Of a stretch of DNA of 64,000 bases, positions 51,387 through 62,900 are shown piece after piece. Position numbers and translations under genes: made by a program. The stretch lies in contig OZ038423.1 of assembly GCA_964036155.1 (NCBI GenBank), positions 66,479,249-66,543,248 of the forward strand, read 5' to 3'. Numbering within the stretch: position 1 is the stretch's first letter; each line of letters opens with the position of its first letter. This DNA comes from Diploscapter coronatus (Eukaryota; Nematoda; Chromadorea; Rhabditida; Rhabditidae). Under the pieces are notes generated by a model that did no database searches, was not told the DNA's origin, and saw nothing but the letters and a program-made list of their open reading frames with translations.

Positions 51387-51795
51387 TATTTATTTCCAAA
51401 TCGGCGTTGTGTGTTCATCTGCTCTAATTCTGCATCAATTTCTTTTGTATATCACATTTTTGCGTGGGGAAATGCGTTTCATTTTTGCTAGGAACGATTT
51501 TTATGGAACAGGTAAACATATTCTGATCGTTCAATTAAAAAAACGCTATGTAAGGGAACGGTGAACGAAAAAGACGAATCTGGGAAGGATTGTTTTTTTT
51601 TAATGTTTAGCCCTCATGTTAGACATATCCTTTGTCTGGCACTCGAGAAACTCGGTATAAAAGCTGGAGATATTCGGATCATTTCAGAGTACACCACAAT
51701 AGCTCAGATAATTCTTCCCAAGACTCCCCAGAATGGTGACCTTTCTCAATAGGCCTCTCCACCCTTCCCGCTCCAAATTTCCACCAGATTTACTG

Positions 51796-51894
51796 CTCAG
51801 CAAGAAATAAACCAGTCGGTAAGAGTTCGCATACCAATCGGCAGCTATTTTTAATAAAACCCTATCGGTACCGACTGGTTTTTGCAGTGCTGAG
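51796..51894. repeat. Inverted repeat, MITE-like
   Basis: CTCAGCA...AAACCAGTCGGTA on the left and TACCGACTGGTTT...TGCTGAG on the right: 13 bp and 7 bp perfect blocks. The approximately 100 bp unit lies just upstream of the ShK gene and may be a small MITE or a regulatory hairpin. Confidence 0.6.
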
Positions 51895-52006
51895 TTCAGA
51901 GGAAAGGTGGAGTATCATTCAAATCTAGGGAAGATTTTCCCGAGAAAGAATATTTTTCTTCTTCTGAGATGTGTAAGTCCGTTCAATCACATCAGCGATT
52001 TCAGAT

Positions 52007-54351
52007 ATGCCCCAATATCTCAGCATCTTGGTCACAGTCGCGTTGTTCGTTGGCACTGGTGCCCAGATTACCGATCCTCTAGAATGCACGGAGATCGGTA
52101 CTCAGGGAAATTTGACAGGACAGGTCAGTCTATCTTCTTTCTAGTATCTATAAATGAGAATCAGTTTATTGGTACTTTGGTGACATTGAATAATAACTCA
52201 ACTTTCAGCTGGTCTATGCACCGGTTGCCACGATCTGTGCGAACCCTCTGGGTGATGCTGGCTGCAAAACTCTCTATGGTGCAGGAAACGATTCGGCCGT
52301 TGCACCTGGAAATAACGCTCCACGTCCGTCCCCATGCTTCTCGGTCTGTCCCTTTTCTTTTAAAGAGGAAATTCCATGGTGACATATTGTATCCGACTTC
52401 TTTTCACTGATTGTTTCATTTCCACATCAATTGGTATATTTTTTAATTCAGACTGAGCCGAATGGAACAACAATCGATCCTTCGATGAAGGCTGGTGCTA
52501 TCAAGAACTGTCCTAAGGTATGGTAATTTAAATAAATATACAGTGGCGGTCAAAACTTTAGAACAATTACAATTCTTAATATAGCTAGGCTCGCAAACAC
52601 AATCTTAATTATGCTATTTTTGAATAAGAAATCATTAATGAGTAGGCTTTGACTCGTCTAAAAATTTGGTAAAATAACTCATAAGTGAACACGCATTTTG
52701 CCTCTTTAAATTTGCATACATAATTTTGACTGTTTGAATCGTTCGAATTTCATTCGTCATTACTCTCTTTGCTCATTTCGAGTGAGACGTCGTTGCTCTG
52801 CATCAAGGGTGATGATAATTCGTGGCAATTTCAATACTAATGAAAGAAATAGCGGCAGAAAACAGTAAATTCGCTAACATTTCTTGAATTCAAAATTAAA
52901 GCAAGAAGAATCAGCTTACATTGCGTTTGTGGAGTCTAAGTATAGCTTGGCAGTCAATTTTTCAAGAGTAGTTCGGTGGAGATTTTATTATTCTATAATG
53001 GCAGCTTGTAAATGATGGAATGCTCTCTTTTCACTATTTCTCCTTCCCCTCGTTCTCTAACACAATATTCCGTAATTTTGTCATTTCATAAAATACAAAA
53101 AAAGCGTTTCGTCATTCCGTCATTTACAGGTTGCCTTCTATATTTATTTAACGAAATTTAGTTCTGCGGATATTGCTGCAAAACTCCGGCATACAATTGC
53201 CCGAATAAAAATCGTACGTACGAGAAATAATGATCAATTTCACATAAATATAAACACTTTCAGCGCCCAATTTCAATTGCGATTCGGTCACTCCAGCAAT
53301 GTGTCAGGTATGAAGAAAGAAAACGAAAATTTTTAGTTTATAGTGACACATAGTGGTAACGTATCCTTGGGTTACTAGCCTCCTTTCTCTGTAATTAGAA
53401 ATTTGTAATTGACATAATGCATTGTCTAGTCCCAATTTGGAGAAAGATGCTTGCGATCAGCTGAACCAAATTGAGGGTGCTCTGGAGAGTGGGAAAGGTG
53501 GATAGAAAGGAGAGATGTGCAGAATAACATATCGGACTATTTCCATGACTGACACATTGCACAAATGAAGAAGCATTAAATGATCTTATTTGTGCTAATC
53601 ATTCCATAATAGATTTTGTGAAGCGAATTTCATACTTCAGGATCCCGCTTGGAGACAGCCCATTGCAGAGTCGTGCCCAAATAAGTGCGGCATGTGCGCG
53701 GACGTATGATTAATGAATACTCGATTATCACGACTATGGTACACAAATTTAGGGTGGATGCGTAGACAAGGCTGTTGACTGTGCCGCTGGTATGAACACG
53801 AATTGACAATTCATTTCTTCCAGAAGCAATTGCATAATTTATTTCAGATCCCTCGATCTGCAGCAATATGAATTTGCAAGCGTTCGTCAATGAAAACTGC
53901 CAAAGGTGTGATAGATTAAAAGCGAGATGTAAATAAAGAAACACAACATAGAACCTGCCAACGATGCCCAACTTCGTCGACAGTCGGAACTGGAACCACT
54001 CAGCCAGGAGGCGTGACGCCGGGGCCGGGGCCGGGGACTTGCTCTGACAGTTCAACCAGGTATTTTTGAATCAACAACTACCCTTTTTCAATTATTCCAT
54101 TTCAGCTGTGCCACGTGGAACACGGTATTATTTTTCTTGCTTTTCCGATATAAATTTATATTTTTATCAAATGAAAATTTCATGATATGAATAGGAGAAA
54201 TAAGACAAAATTTAGAATGGTTTCTGTGCCTCAACGTTCTACACGCAAGCAGACAAGGCAAAATATTGCGCTAAGTAGGGGATGGCTCTGAAGATAATTT
54301 CTATATCATGTTACTTTCAGGACGTGCAATTTGTGTTCCGCAGGGAAATAA
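52007..54351 (+). CDS. Secreted protein with four ShK (SXC) units
   Basis: Cysteine-rich secreted protein of the type nematodes use in cuticle, pharynx or secretions; the individual role is unknown. ATG 52007 follows GATTTCAG. Signal peptide MPQYLSILVTVALFVGTGAQ. About ten exons, roughly 260 residues. Four units each end in C-x3-C-x2-C: CPKFCGYC, CPNKCGMC, CQRTCQRC and CAKTCNLC, the ShK signature. Unit 1 is unusual, being interrupted by a long Pro/Asn-rich insert with extra cysteines. A Thr/Gly/Pro linker separates units 3 and 4. It ends SAGK, TAA 54349. No protease domain is attached, unlike astacins that carry ShK tails. The ShK fold is shared with anemone peptide toxins, but nothing here shows toxin activity. 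Confidence 0.85.
52541..52569 (+). mobile_element. Solo Tc1-like terminal sequence
   Basis: TA followed by CAGTGGCGGTCAAAACTTTA resembles ends of Tc1/mariner family elements (CAGTGGCGGxCAAAA). It lies in an intron of the ShK gene. No matching opposite end was found in the next 600 bp, so it is a relic or a chance match. Confidence 0.4.
53000..53135. repeat. Inverted repeat, MITE-like, in ShK gene intron
   Basis: The left arm GGCAGCTTGTAAATGATGGA pairs with the right arm, whose reverse complement reads GGCAACCTGTAAATGACGGA. A 136 bp unit with arms of about 23 bp. It lies in the same intron as the Tc1-like end. Confidence 0.6.
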
Positions 54352-55226
54352 CCATTTCCAATTCGACTGACCAAAGAAGAGTGTACGGGGCTCATTCGAA
54401 TATTTCGGTTGATTTAGTTAAATTATTACGGTTTTTCTATTTAAATTGAGATATTCGAATTTATTCATCAACTCAAACTTAAGATCAAGGGGGTTAAAAC
54501 CAACGCAAACGGAACAATTTTTTTACTGATCGGAATGATGCATTAATTTAAAAAATATATGGCATGAACGGGGAATTGTTTATGATTTGACCTGACCAAT
54601 CAATGAATAAATAGTTTCATGCTAATCATTGTTGATTCATTATAATAGCAGTTACAGAAATAACTAGCATACATCACACAAAATAACTCAAACAAAAAAC
54701 CCTTGAAAATATTATCTTATTCAGATGACATAAAGAAGTTCCAAAATTATTAGAAAAATAATTATTTTACTCTATTCAAACCTTACCAAATCACTCAAAT
54801 TTGGTCTCAAATGTCCTTCCAAATTCTGCACTGAAAACAAGTTGATTCTCGAGAACATTGATAGTTCATTTCTTTCTATCTCAAAATATTGCTCTTTCAG
54901 AAATCGTTTAGTTGCGTTACTTTTTGCCATTTGAATGTTTTCGTCTTTCTCTATCTTGTGAACAATTATTCTTTCTCTGGCTCTTCCATTTTACAACCAT
55001 TTCCTCTAAGCAAATCTCAGCAAAACCATTTCATCTATTTTTATCCTCAAATCGATTTTTCAGCATAATAAAATTAAATTTTAGATATCGTATCTCAAAT
55101 AATGTTCGCCTAAATCGAACATTTTCAAAATCTAAATCTTTGGGTTCTAATGGTGACATGGAAATTTGAAAATTAAAAAGAGTAAATGTACCGTCGCACA
55201 ACAATCCCACCGTTGTGCAGCATGAC
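54352..55226 (+). other. Intergenic, no supported gene
   Basis: 0.87 kb of AT-rich sequence between the ShK gene and the four-helix gene. A direct sense-strand acceptor GTTGTGCAG ends at 55220, just before the assumed ATG of the next gene. Nothing else could be supported. Confidence 0.45.
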
Positions 55227-55946
55227 ATGTGGATGCCTTGCAGTCCGAATGACCCGTTGGCCAAGAAGTTCAGGAATGAATCGAAGGTGAGAGAAAACGG
55301 AATTCTGGTTGCCATCGAGTGATATATTTCTAGGCTCGCAATTGCATTCCAGTTTTAAGGGCGACCTACGCCGTCCTGCAGGTCGTCCTGTTCTTGAATG
55401 TGGTCGCTGTCCTTCTATTCACTCGAGCTAAGGAGTTGGATGTGCGGCCTGGTCATCGTGAACCTTCTCACCACTGCCATCGTGGCTTTCATCTCGTCTT
55501 TAGCCGCCTCCGGCGGACATTCGTAAGTGATTTTCTATTTCTATAGGGTTGACATCGACTTGACGAACTATCAATATGATGATTCCAGGATGAGGCAAAC
55601 CTGGTTGCTCCTCCTCGAAGGTGCCCGTCAAGTCATGGCGGCAAGCTTGTCTCTGGGGCTATTCTTTAGCAAGGCCTCTCTCTCCTTCACCGGTTCTTCC
55701 CTGTGCTTCCTCATCCCCGCCAGTATAATCCTATTCCTATCCTTACTAGTGATCTACTGGTGGTATCCAAAACATAAGTCGGAAGAAACTGATGAAGGTA
55801 TTTTATTGGAATGGATTGAGACCTTTTTATACAATTTAAGAAATCAAATATTTCGGTTTTCAGGTGTGTGTATGATTGTGTGGCGGGAAGTGGTGTTCGT
55901 CTACCTCCTCGTGGTACTTCCTGGATATCCTGCAAGGGATAACTGA
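55227..55946 (+). pseudogene. Four-helix membrane protein gene with apparent +1 frameshift
   Basis: Family not recognised. Proposed start at 55227 (MWMPCSPNDPLAKK) after an acceptor. Helix 1 is AVLQVVLFLNVVAVLLF, helix 2 CGLVIVNLLTTAIVAFI, helix 3 VMAASLSLGLFF, helix 4 SLCFLIPASIILFLSLLVIYW. The tail reads MIVWREVVFVYLLVVLPGYP, TGA at 55944. Topology resembles small tetraspan proteins. Helix 1 and helix 2 lie in one exon but in different frames: somewhere in 55410-55437 one base is extra (or two are missing), and the helix-2 frame is closed further upstream. No intron of workable size explains this. It is either a decayed gene, a polymorphism or a sequence error. AATAAA at 56019 follows. Confidence 0.5.
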
Positions 55947-56018
55947 ACGACGAACGACAATTTGATCTATAGAAATCTCTAAATATTATTCTCGTTTTAT
56001 TTTAAATTTGAAATAGAC

Positions 56019-56024
56019 AATAAA
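56019..56024 (+). terminator. Poly(A) signal of the four-helix gene
   Basis: AATAAA 73 nt after the TGA at 55944-55946, in a T-rich context. Confidence 0.5.
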
Positions 56025-56263
56025 TCATGTATTTAATTAATAAATGACTAGTTCAAAAATTAAACAAAGAAATGTTCATAACCATGCGTGCTCTAACATA
56101 TTTTTGCACTTATTTATTCTTCATATAAAACCACGAAGAATTAAGATTTGAATAAATTAAAGTCCTAGAAATTGGTTTGTTTGATGAAGATGGGTGGGGT
56201 TTGTGATTTCGATGTGTCCTGGGACGTTCTACAGGAATTCTTAAACAATAAGAAATGCATAAT

Positions 56264-58024
56264 CTAAGGGGCCGACAATAACGATAGGTCTGTAGAAAAT
56301 GGGAGTAGCAAATTGACGACATTAAGGTATTCTGCTGGCACGAACTTGATCAGATTTGTGATGTATATCATCTGAAATAAAAAAGGTGGATAAAATTTCA
56401 ATATTTGTAGATAACTATAAAAAGCGTATTGGTAGTTTTCACGATAACATGATTACTAACTCAAAATATCACGTTTTATTGAAAACTTGAGATTTAATTA
56501 GGTAAAATATGATAGTTGTGACAAAAGACATTATAATAACTAATCCATGATTCATAATTTTTAATGATGTTATTATTTGTGAAACCTACCTGAATCATGA
56601 ACTGCCCCATGAGTGACATGGCCAATATTTCAGTGATAGTCAGCAAGCGTTTCTCCACTACCCTGACTGATGCAGATTTGATGTAACGCAATCTGGACAG
56701 AGTGGCCGCAGTGAAAACGGCAGTCGTCAATGCGGTAAATGTTGTGACGATCATAGCTATCGTCACGTTTCTGGGCTGAATACCAAAGTTAGGAAATTAT
56801 ATTATTATTTTTTTAAATATACAATTTATAAAGAAGAGGAATTCGGCTTAGGAGAGTTTATTTTAAATATTTTAATGGTTACAGCTCAAAGTAAACAAAC
56901 TTTATTCATGATTTAGAAAAAAATACCGAAATCATTTTAATAGCTTACCCAAGAGAAGTTCTGTTGATAAGTTAGCATAAATCCACCCTCCAGATTGTTC
57001 GTATAATAGACCTCGGCGAATAGTAAATGCCACGAGAATGGAAGAGGTAAAATGATTATCAACGCGATAAATCTGTTGATATTACGTCTCCAGAACTGAA
57101 ATTTTAAAATGATAAAAAATATTAGGTAACTCGAATTTCTCAACGCATAAAATTTCATCACTCAAAAATTTTTAGGTTAGAAGACAAAATGATCTTATAT
57201 GACCTTATCGTACGCAAGTCCAAGATACGTTGAGGTGAACCGATTGAAACTTATCGCTAATATGGAGAAGTTCGGTAGATATGAAAAATAATTTTTCAAG
57301 AAGAACATCACACATACGGGGGTTCCTAAATTTCATCATTATATTAAAAAAAAATTTTTTTTGTAGATTTTTATGTTGGCTCATTGCGAAGACAATTAGC
57401 TAATAAAGATAGGACAAAGTACACAGGAAATTTCCAGCAACATAAATTATAAATCAGAAAATTTACGGATTTCGTCCACAATACGTGGCATTTCCTTATC
57501 CTATTTTTATCCGCTACTAACTACTTCCTATGTATATAAATCATTCAAACTACTCATAATATTAGATTCGAAATTGGTGAACTTTTTATATATAAATTTT
57601 AGATTAAAAGTTAGGTAACTTGAAAAAAGTTGTTAATGAAATAAAATCCTATATTCCTTCTGGTTTCAAATTTCCAAATTTTTAACTAAATAATATCATT
57701 ATTGTTTAAATTGAAATTCAATTGATTTAAATCCCAACCTTGAGGGAACCCAATTATGAGCCACGGAAATAGACCCATTTCTATTAACCGACTGCACATG
57801 TGGAATATAAAGGCGCAAATATTAATGTATCCATCGACAACGAATAATTTATAGAATGTGATCTTATACGATGGATTGTTCAATAGGTTCGATATAACCA
57901 GGACGTATCGGATAATGCTTGGCACACCATAGCTAAGATGAATTGCAAAAGCAATCGTTAGATATTGAGAAGGAGGCGAATTAGCGAATGACTCATTTCC
58001 CTGTGCGTTAGGGCGGTTGTTCAT
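56264..58024 (-). CDS. Srg-superfamily-like serpentine chemoreceptor with in-frame stop in helix 7
   Basis: Five exons, ATG 58024 just after acceptor TTATTTTCAG. The layout is that of nematode Srg/Srv/Srx-type receptors: YLTIAFAIHLSYGVPSIIRY (helix 1), KITFYKLFVVDGYINICAFI (helix 2; the FY-LF-VDG-IN motif is typical), NFSILAISFNRFTSTYLG (helix 3 with an NRF motif), FWRRNINRFIALIIILPLPF (helix 4), RNVTIAMIVTTFTALTTAVF (helix 5), VEKRLLTITEILAMSLMGQF (helix 6), YLNVVNLLLPFSTDLSLLSAP (helix 7). TAG at 56264-56266 then cuts helix 7; without it the frame would run IMHFLLFKN... to a TAG at 56165. All exon phases agree, so the stop is not a splicing artefact. Probably a recently damaged or truncated chemoreceptor. 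Confidence 0.72.
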
Positions 58025-59982
58025 TATGTTATAAGTTCCTGAAAATAATATAATTACAAAAAAATAATGGATCTCAAAATTATAGGATGTGTGTAATCGA
58101 GTATGATTTAATAAAGCTAAAATTTAGAACTATTTTAAGTTCTTGAAAATATTAGATATAAAATAAGTTTCCATTTAGATAATACGTGTATAATAGAAAA
58201 AAAGAATAGGACAAAATTCTAAATTTCCAATAACAAAAATAACTTCAAGGTAGATTTAATTAAGGTTCTCAAGCTCCGCCTTTTTGCGAAATGCGTCTGC
58301 AGTAGAAATACGGTAGTTTGAAGCATAAAACTTAGGAAGGAATACCCTTCAAACTCAACATATCTAAAAAAAAACCTAACTTCGATAGACAATAAGCCTG
58401 ATAAGAGTTCTGTGCAAAAAATCAAGACAAAATAGCCGCACACAACCACGCACAAGTAATATTTCGTTTGTGAAAACGTGTTCATTTTGGGTGAGATTTT
58501 TTCGGTCAAGTAATTCTTTCTTTAATTTTTCTTCAGAGATCTTACTTACAACCCAGATCAACTTTTATGCACAAAATTTATCCAAAAATGAAACTTGACA
58601 TATCCACTTGGGGCCCTAAGATTTAATACGGTATTTTTCGTTAATTAGTAATATTGAAGTTCATAGAAAATTCAAATATAGTTAAAAATGTAGAGAAATT
58701 AGTTTGGGAACATGGTATAATTTTAAAACCGAGAGAAGTTAGTAGTGAAATTTCCTGATTAGAACGTACTAAAACCATGAGATCTGAAATCTTCACTTTA
58801 TATGTGCTAAATGCTAATTACCTATATACGTATTTTTGCCGAAATAGACCGGGAAAATACGAAATACATCCAATTAGAATGACTAAAGTATTATGATGTT
58901 GCAATACGCAATTTGTCTAACGCTAAAATACTCGTTTTTATGCGCTTTATCTCAAAGACCGATTCATTTTATAGCAATTATTAACTAACGCATTACATTT
59001 TCCTAGCGGGATTCCTTAATTCGCGTTAACTCAAATTTAACATAGGCGGAGGCTGCAAATGCTCAAATTAATCAATTTTGAATATGTATCTTAAAGGATA
59101 CTTGAAATTTTGGTGGGATTTGAGAATAGGGGTTTTGTAGAAAATTTCAAGCTCTACAAAAGTCTCCGTTGGGCCGATCCTAGGAAATAAAAGAAAAACG
59201 CATATTTTTCGGTGTTAAAGGTTGACGAAAGCCTCGAAAATCCGATCTGATGGGCACACGCTTGGTATACTGTTTCTATATAAGTATGAAGATGATTTCC
59301 TGAAATTTTTAAACCCCTACGATGAGTGCTCCTCAACTCGTCAAAGTTTTCTCTTTTTGTTTGCACAAAAATTAGCAGGTTTCATGTGTAGGTTGTTATT
59401 TTGTCAATTGTAAGCATCCTTTTGGCTCATTGTCAAAACCTACCACCGGCAAAGAAACGACTCAATTGGATAATGACTTGTAAAATAAGATATTTTGGGG
59501 AGAAAAATGGTCAATTGTCGAGTGAAATATATCACAAATCAACTAACATTCCAATTTTTACTGAGGAAAAATCGCGAAATTTATGAAGGCAATTATCGAG
59601 TTAGTTCGGTGTTTGGTCTGGTCCAAATTGGGCTTTTCTTTTTGATTTCTTTATTTAAAAAAGAAATTGAGCGTTCTAGTTGTATATTTCAATTGCATTT
59701 TGCTAGCCATCATTAGGGATAAAACCTGGTACGAGTTTCGCTATGTTATGCAAAGTAAATTTATCTTCTATCGAGTTTCATCAACGCTAGAATGTAGAAA
59801 TAAACAAATTCGTATTATGATCATCTGAACAACGTTACTATTGCACATTTGAACGCTTTACTTGTAAGGGTCAATAGACTTCAATGACGATCTGTGAAAG
59901 TAACTGATAAGAATGCTAACCAACGAGGAAGCAATCGGACAAAAGTCAATAAGGTGTAACTGCAAAGGGAAAGGGCAGAAGG
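58025..59982. other. Intergenic between receptor (-) and beta-galactosidase (+)
   Basis: About 2 kb with divergent promoters. A minus-strand frame at 58219-58479 encodes two hydrophobic stretches (CVVVCGYFVLIFCTELL and SFLSFMLQTTVFLLQ) and may be a small membrane-protein exon, but has no recognised family. The rest is AT-rich without supported genes. Confidence 0.4.
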
Positions 59983-62900
59983 ATGCTGTTCGGTTGCCTT
60001 TTGACCATTGCTATTCTCCAACTGTCAAATTGTCAAAACAACTCATTCTACATCGATTATGCCAACAATCAATTCGTCAGAAATGGACAACCGTTTAGGT
60101 AGTTTGAAAATCGTAACTTGGGAGAGAATTGTTGTGAATTTGACGGGGAACAAGGGATAAACAGAATTCTGGCTCTGACTTTGATTCCAAACATTTCTTA
60201 GGGGCAATTCCAACTACGATTTTTTTTTTAAATCACTTCGACCTCGTCACTGAAGGATAATAGCAAATTTTTCTGATGAAAATTCATTTAGGTTATTTCT
60301 TTTACTAAATTTCATATTATCGTTCTGTAGGCAATTAATGGCATGTATTCTAATTAGATTTGTAGGTACATATCAGGCTCAATTCACTATTTTCGAACCT
60401 TACCAGATCAATGGGAAGCTCGACTCAAAATGATCCGAGCAGCGGGACTGAATGCAATTCAGGTATAGTAATTTTAGATAAAAACACAATACGGAAAAAA
60501 CACCTCATAAAAATGTTCAGGTCTACATTCCTTGGAATTTTCATGAGTTGTACGAAGGAGTGTAAGAACTTTTATGTTTGCCCATTTTTGGCTTGCTTTT
60601 CAGATATGACTTTTCTGGTCAACGAGATTTCGTCAAGTTCTTCCAGCTAGCCGCCGCCAATGAGTTGGCTGTGATTCTGAGGCCTGGACCTTATATTTGT
60701 AAGAATTTTTGAAATTATTTTTGAAATTATTTTTGAACTTTCAACAAAATAGGCGCAGAATGGGAGAATGGAGGATTGCCGTATTGGCTGTTCAAAAAGC
60801 CTGGCATTGTCTTGAGGACTTCTGAACCCACGTATGAAATTTTGGGCTGAATATTCTGAGGTTGAGATCGTCATGGTTTAGATTTCTAAACGCAGCTCTT
60901 GGCTGGTGGGATGTCCTTTTGCCAAAAATAAGACCTTTACTCTGGAACAATGGTGGGCCAATCATTATGACACAGGCTAGGGCATTGATTTGAACGATTC
61001 GATCAAGAATTTGTGTTCAGGTAGAGAATGAATACGGAAGCTATGCGTGTGATGAAAGCTACAAAAATGCGCTCAGGGATAAAGCTTGGCAGATTCTTGG
61101 GAATGATGCAGTATTATTCACGAGTGAGTTTCATGAAATGTTATTTAAAAAGAGAAAACTTCTTATTCTGACGTTCAAATTCATTATTCGATATCATTAT
61201 TGGTCTTGTGTTTAGAGGGCGTAAATGATATCCCCAATGTGAAGGCAAAGTTATGAAAGTTTTTTTAGTCAAAATCTGAGGCTAATCAATCTTATAGAAA
61301 AAAAACCGCATAAAAACGTATTAGTGTAACCAAAGATATGAATTTCTGAAGACGACGATCCGAAACCTCTTTGCGAGCGTTTTCGTCAAGCGAAAAGCGT
61401 GACCTGTCTTTGCACGCAATAGAGAAAAGGCTATTTCAAAGGGAGAACAGCTTTGTAAAGATGTTTGTTACAGAGCTGATACGAAATTTCGATTTCGAAT
61501 TTGAAAATTTTAGCGAAGTCTCTTCCTTGACTTTGACTTCACAGAGTGGGCGGGACTTGCGCTCTCTACTTGTGATTTTATGATTCAATTTCAGCGGACC
61601 CTCCTTCTGATGTTAAATGTGGAAAGATTGATGGTGTTTTTGCAACGGTAGATTTTGGTGACAACGGACTGGTAAACGCCGATAAATACTTCGCCACTCA
61701 ACGACTCTACAACAATAATAGTCAGTAAACCTTTCCTTTAACTTTAAAAAAAAAAAAACAGGTGGTTTGATGGGTATGGGTAATTGGTTTCGACTCAAGA
61801 GTCATACTAAGCAAAACCACTACGTAAGGAGAGTACCATGCAAGAAACCGTACTCAATTTGAATGAAAAATAAAAAAGTTATTCAAAAAGTAAACTGGGT
61901 AGATAAACTTGAAACGCTCTGTACAAAAAGACTAAAATGAAGTATTTAGGCGGTCCATTAGTAAACAGTGAATATTATCCAGGTTGGTTTCAAACCTGGG
62001 GAATGAACAAAAACGATATCAAAGCATCCTCGCCTTCGGCAGGTTGAAGAATAATGCTTAGTAAAATATTAGCTTGAAAATTTCCAGTGACCAAAATGTT
62101 CGAATTAATGTATAACAAAGGCGCCAGCTTCAATGTCTACATGTTCCATGGAGGAACCAATTTCGAACTGTGGAATGGTGCTGAATACGACGCTTCAGTG
62201 AGATATTCTAGCTTTTGCATCCTCTGTGAAATATTCCAAATTCTAACAAAGGGATTGGACAGGCAAATTGTATTCTAAGAATGAGCCCTAGTGATTCAAA
62301 GAGGGAAGAAAGGTGTTCGGAATGTGTGTTTGTATGTTGCATAGTTTTAGGGGTTGCGAAATATTTTGTATTCTTATTCTTTGCATAATTTAGCTGATAA
62401 CCTCCTATGATTACTTTGCTCCGATGACGGAGGGTGGCGCTACAACTGAAAAATACCTGGCTATTCGAGACTTCATCACAGCTCTGCCCGATTGGCAGTA
62501 TAAACCCCTTCCTGTACCTAACAATCCGGCGTAATTTCACGTTTCTAGATTATGGACTGATTTATCGAATTTCAGAACATTCTCCTATCCAAAGGTTTCT
62601 CTGCAAAAATATGGCAATATTCATGATTTTTACGGTTTGATCATCGATAATTCAACTATTAAATCACCGTCTGATGGTGTATCATTTGAGGATGTTAGTT
62701 TTCTGTTTTGAACATTGATTGTTTTTTTTTTTATATTGATACTCTTAAAATTATTTTAAAAAATGATATAATTCAGCTAAATTGGCCTTTCGGATTAGTT
62801 TCATATGCCACAAAAATCACTGCGGCTGCAAACGGAGCGAAGCTGAACGCTGAGAAATCTTGCAGGGATTTCTGTTATGTTTTCGTCAATGGAGTTTTCA

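Larger units (their letters stand above)
50279..52006. other. AT-rich spacer upstream of the ShK gene
   Basis: 1.7 kb between divergent genes (receptor on -, ShK gene on +), so it holds both promoters. It contains copy 3 of the dispersed repeat (51314-51386) and an inverted repeat (51796-51894). Open frames at 51328-51752 follow the repeat and show no similarity. Confidence 0.5.

Noticed and set aside
58219..58509. Minus-strand frame with two hydrophobic stretches
   Set aside because: No recognisable family, AT-rich codons, and no clear exon partners; mentioned only in the spacer entry.
59401..59586. Frame with ILLAHCQNLPPAKK resembling the mature start of the nearby beta-galactosidase (SNCQNN)
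   Set aside because: Only three residues agree, no further GH35 sequence follows, and no ATG opens it.
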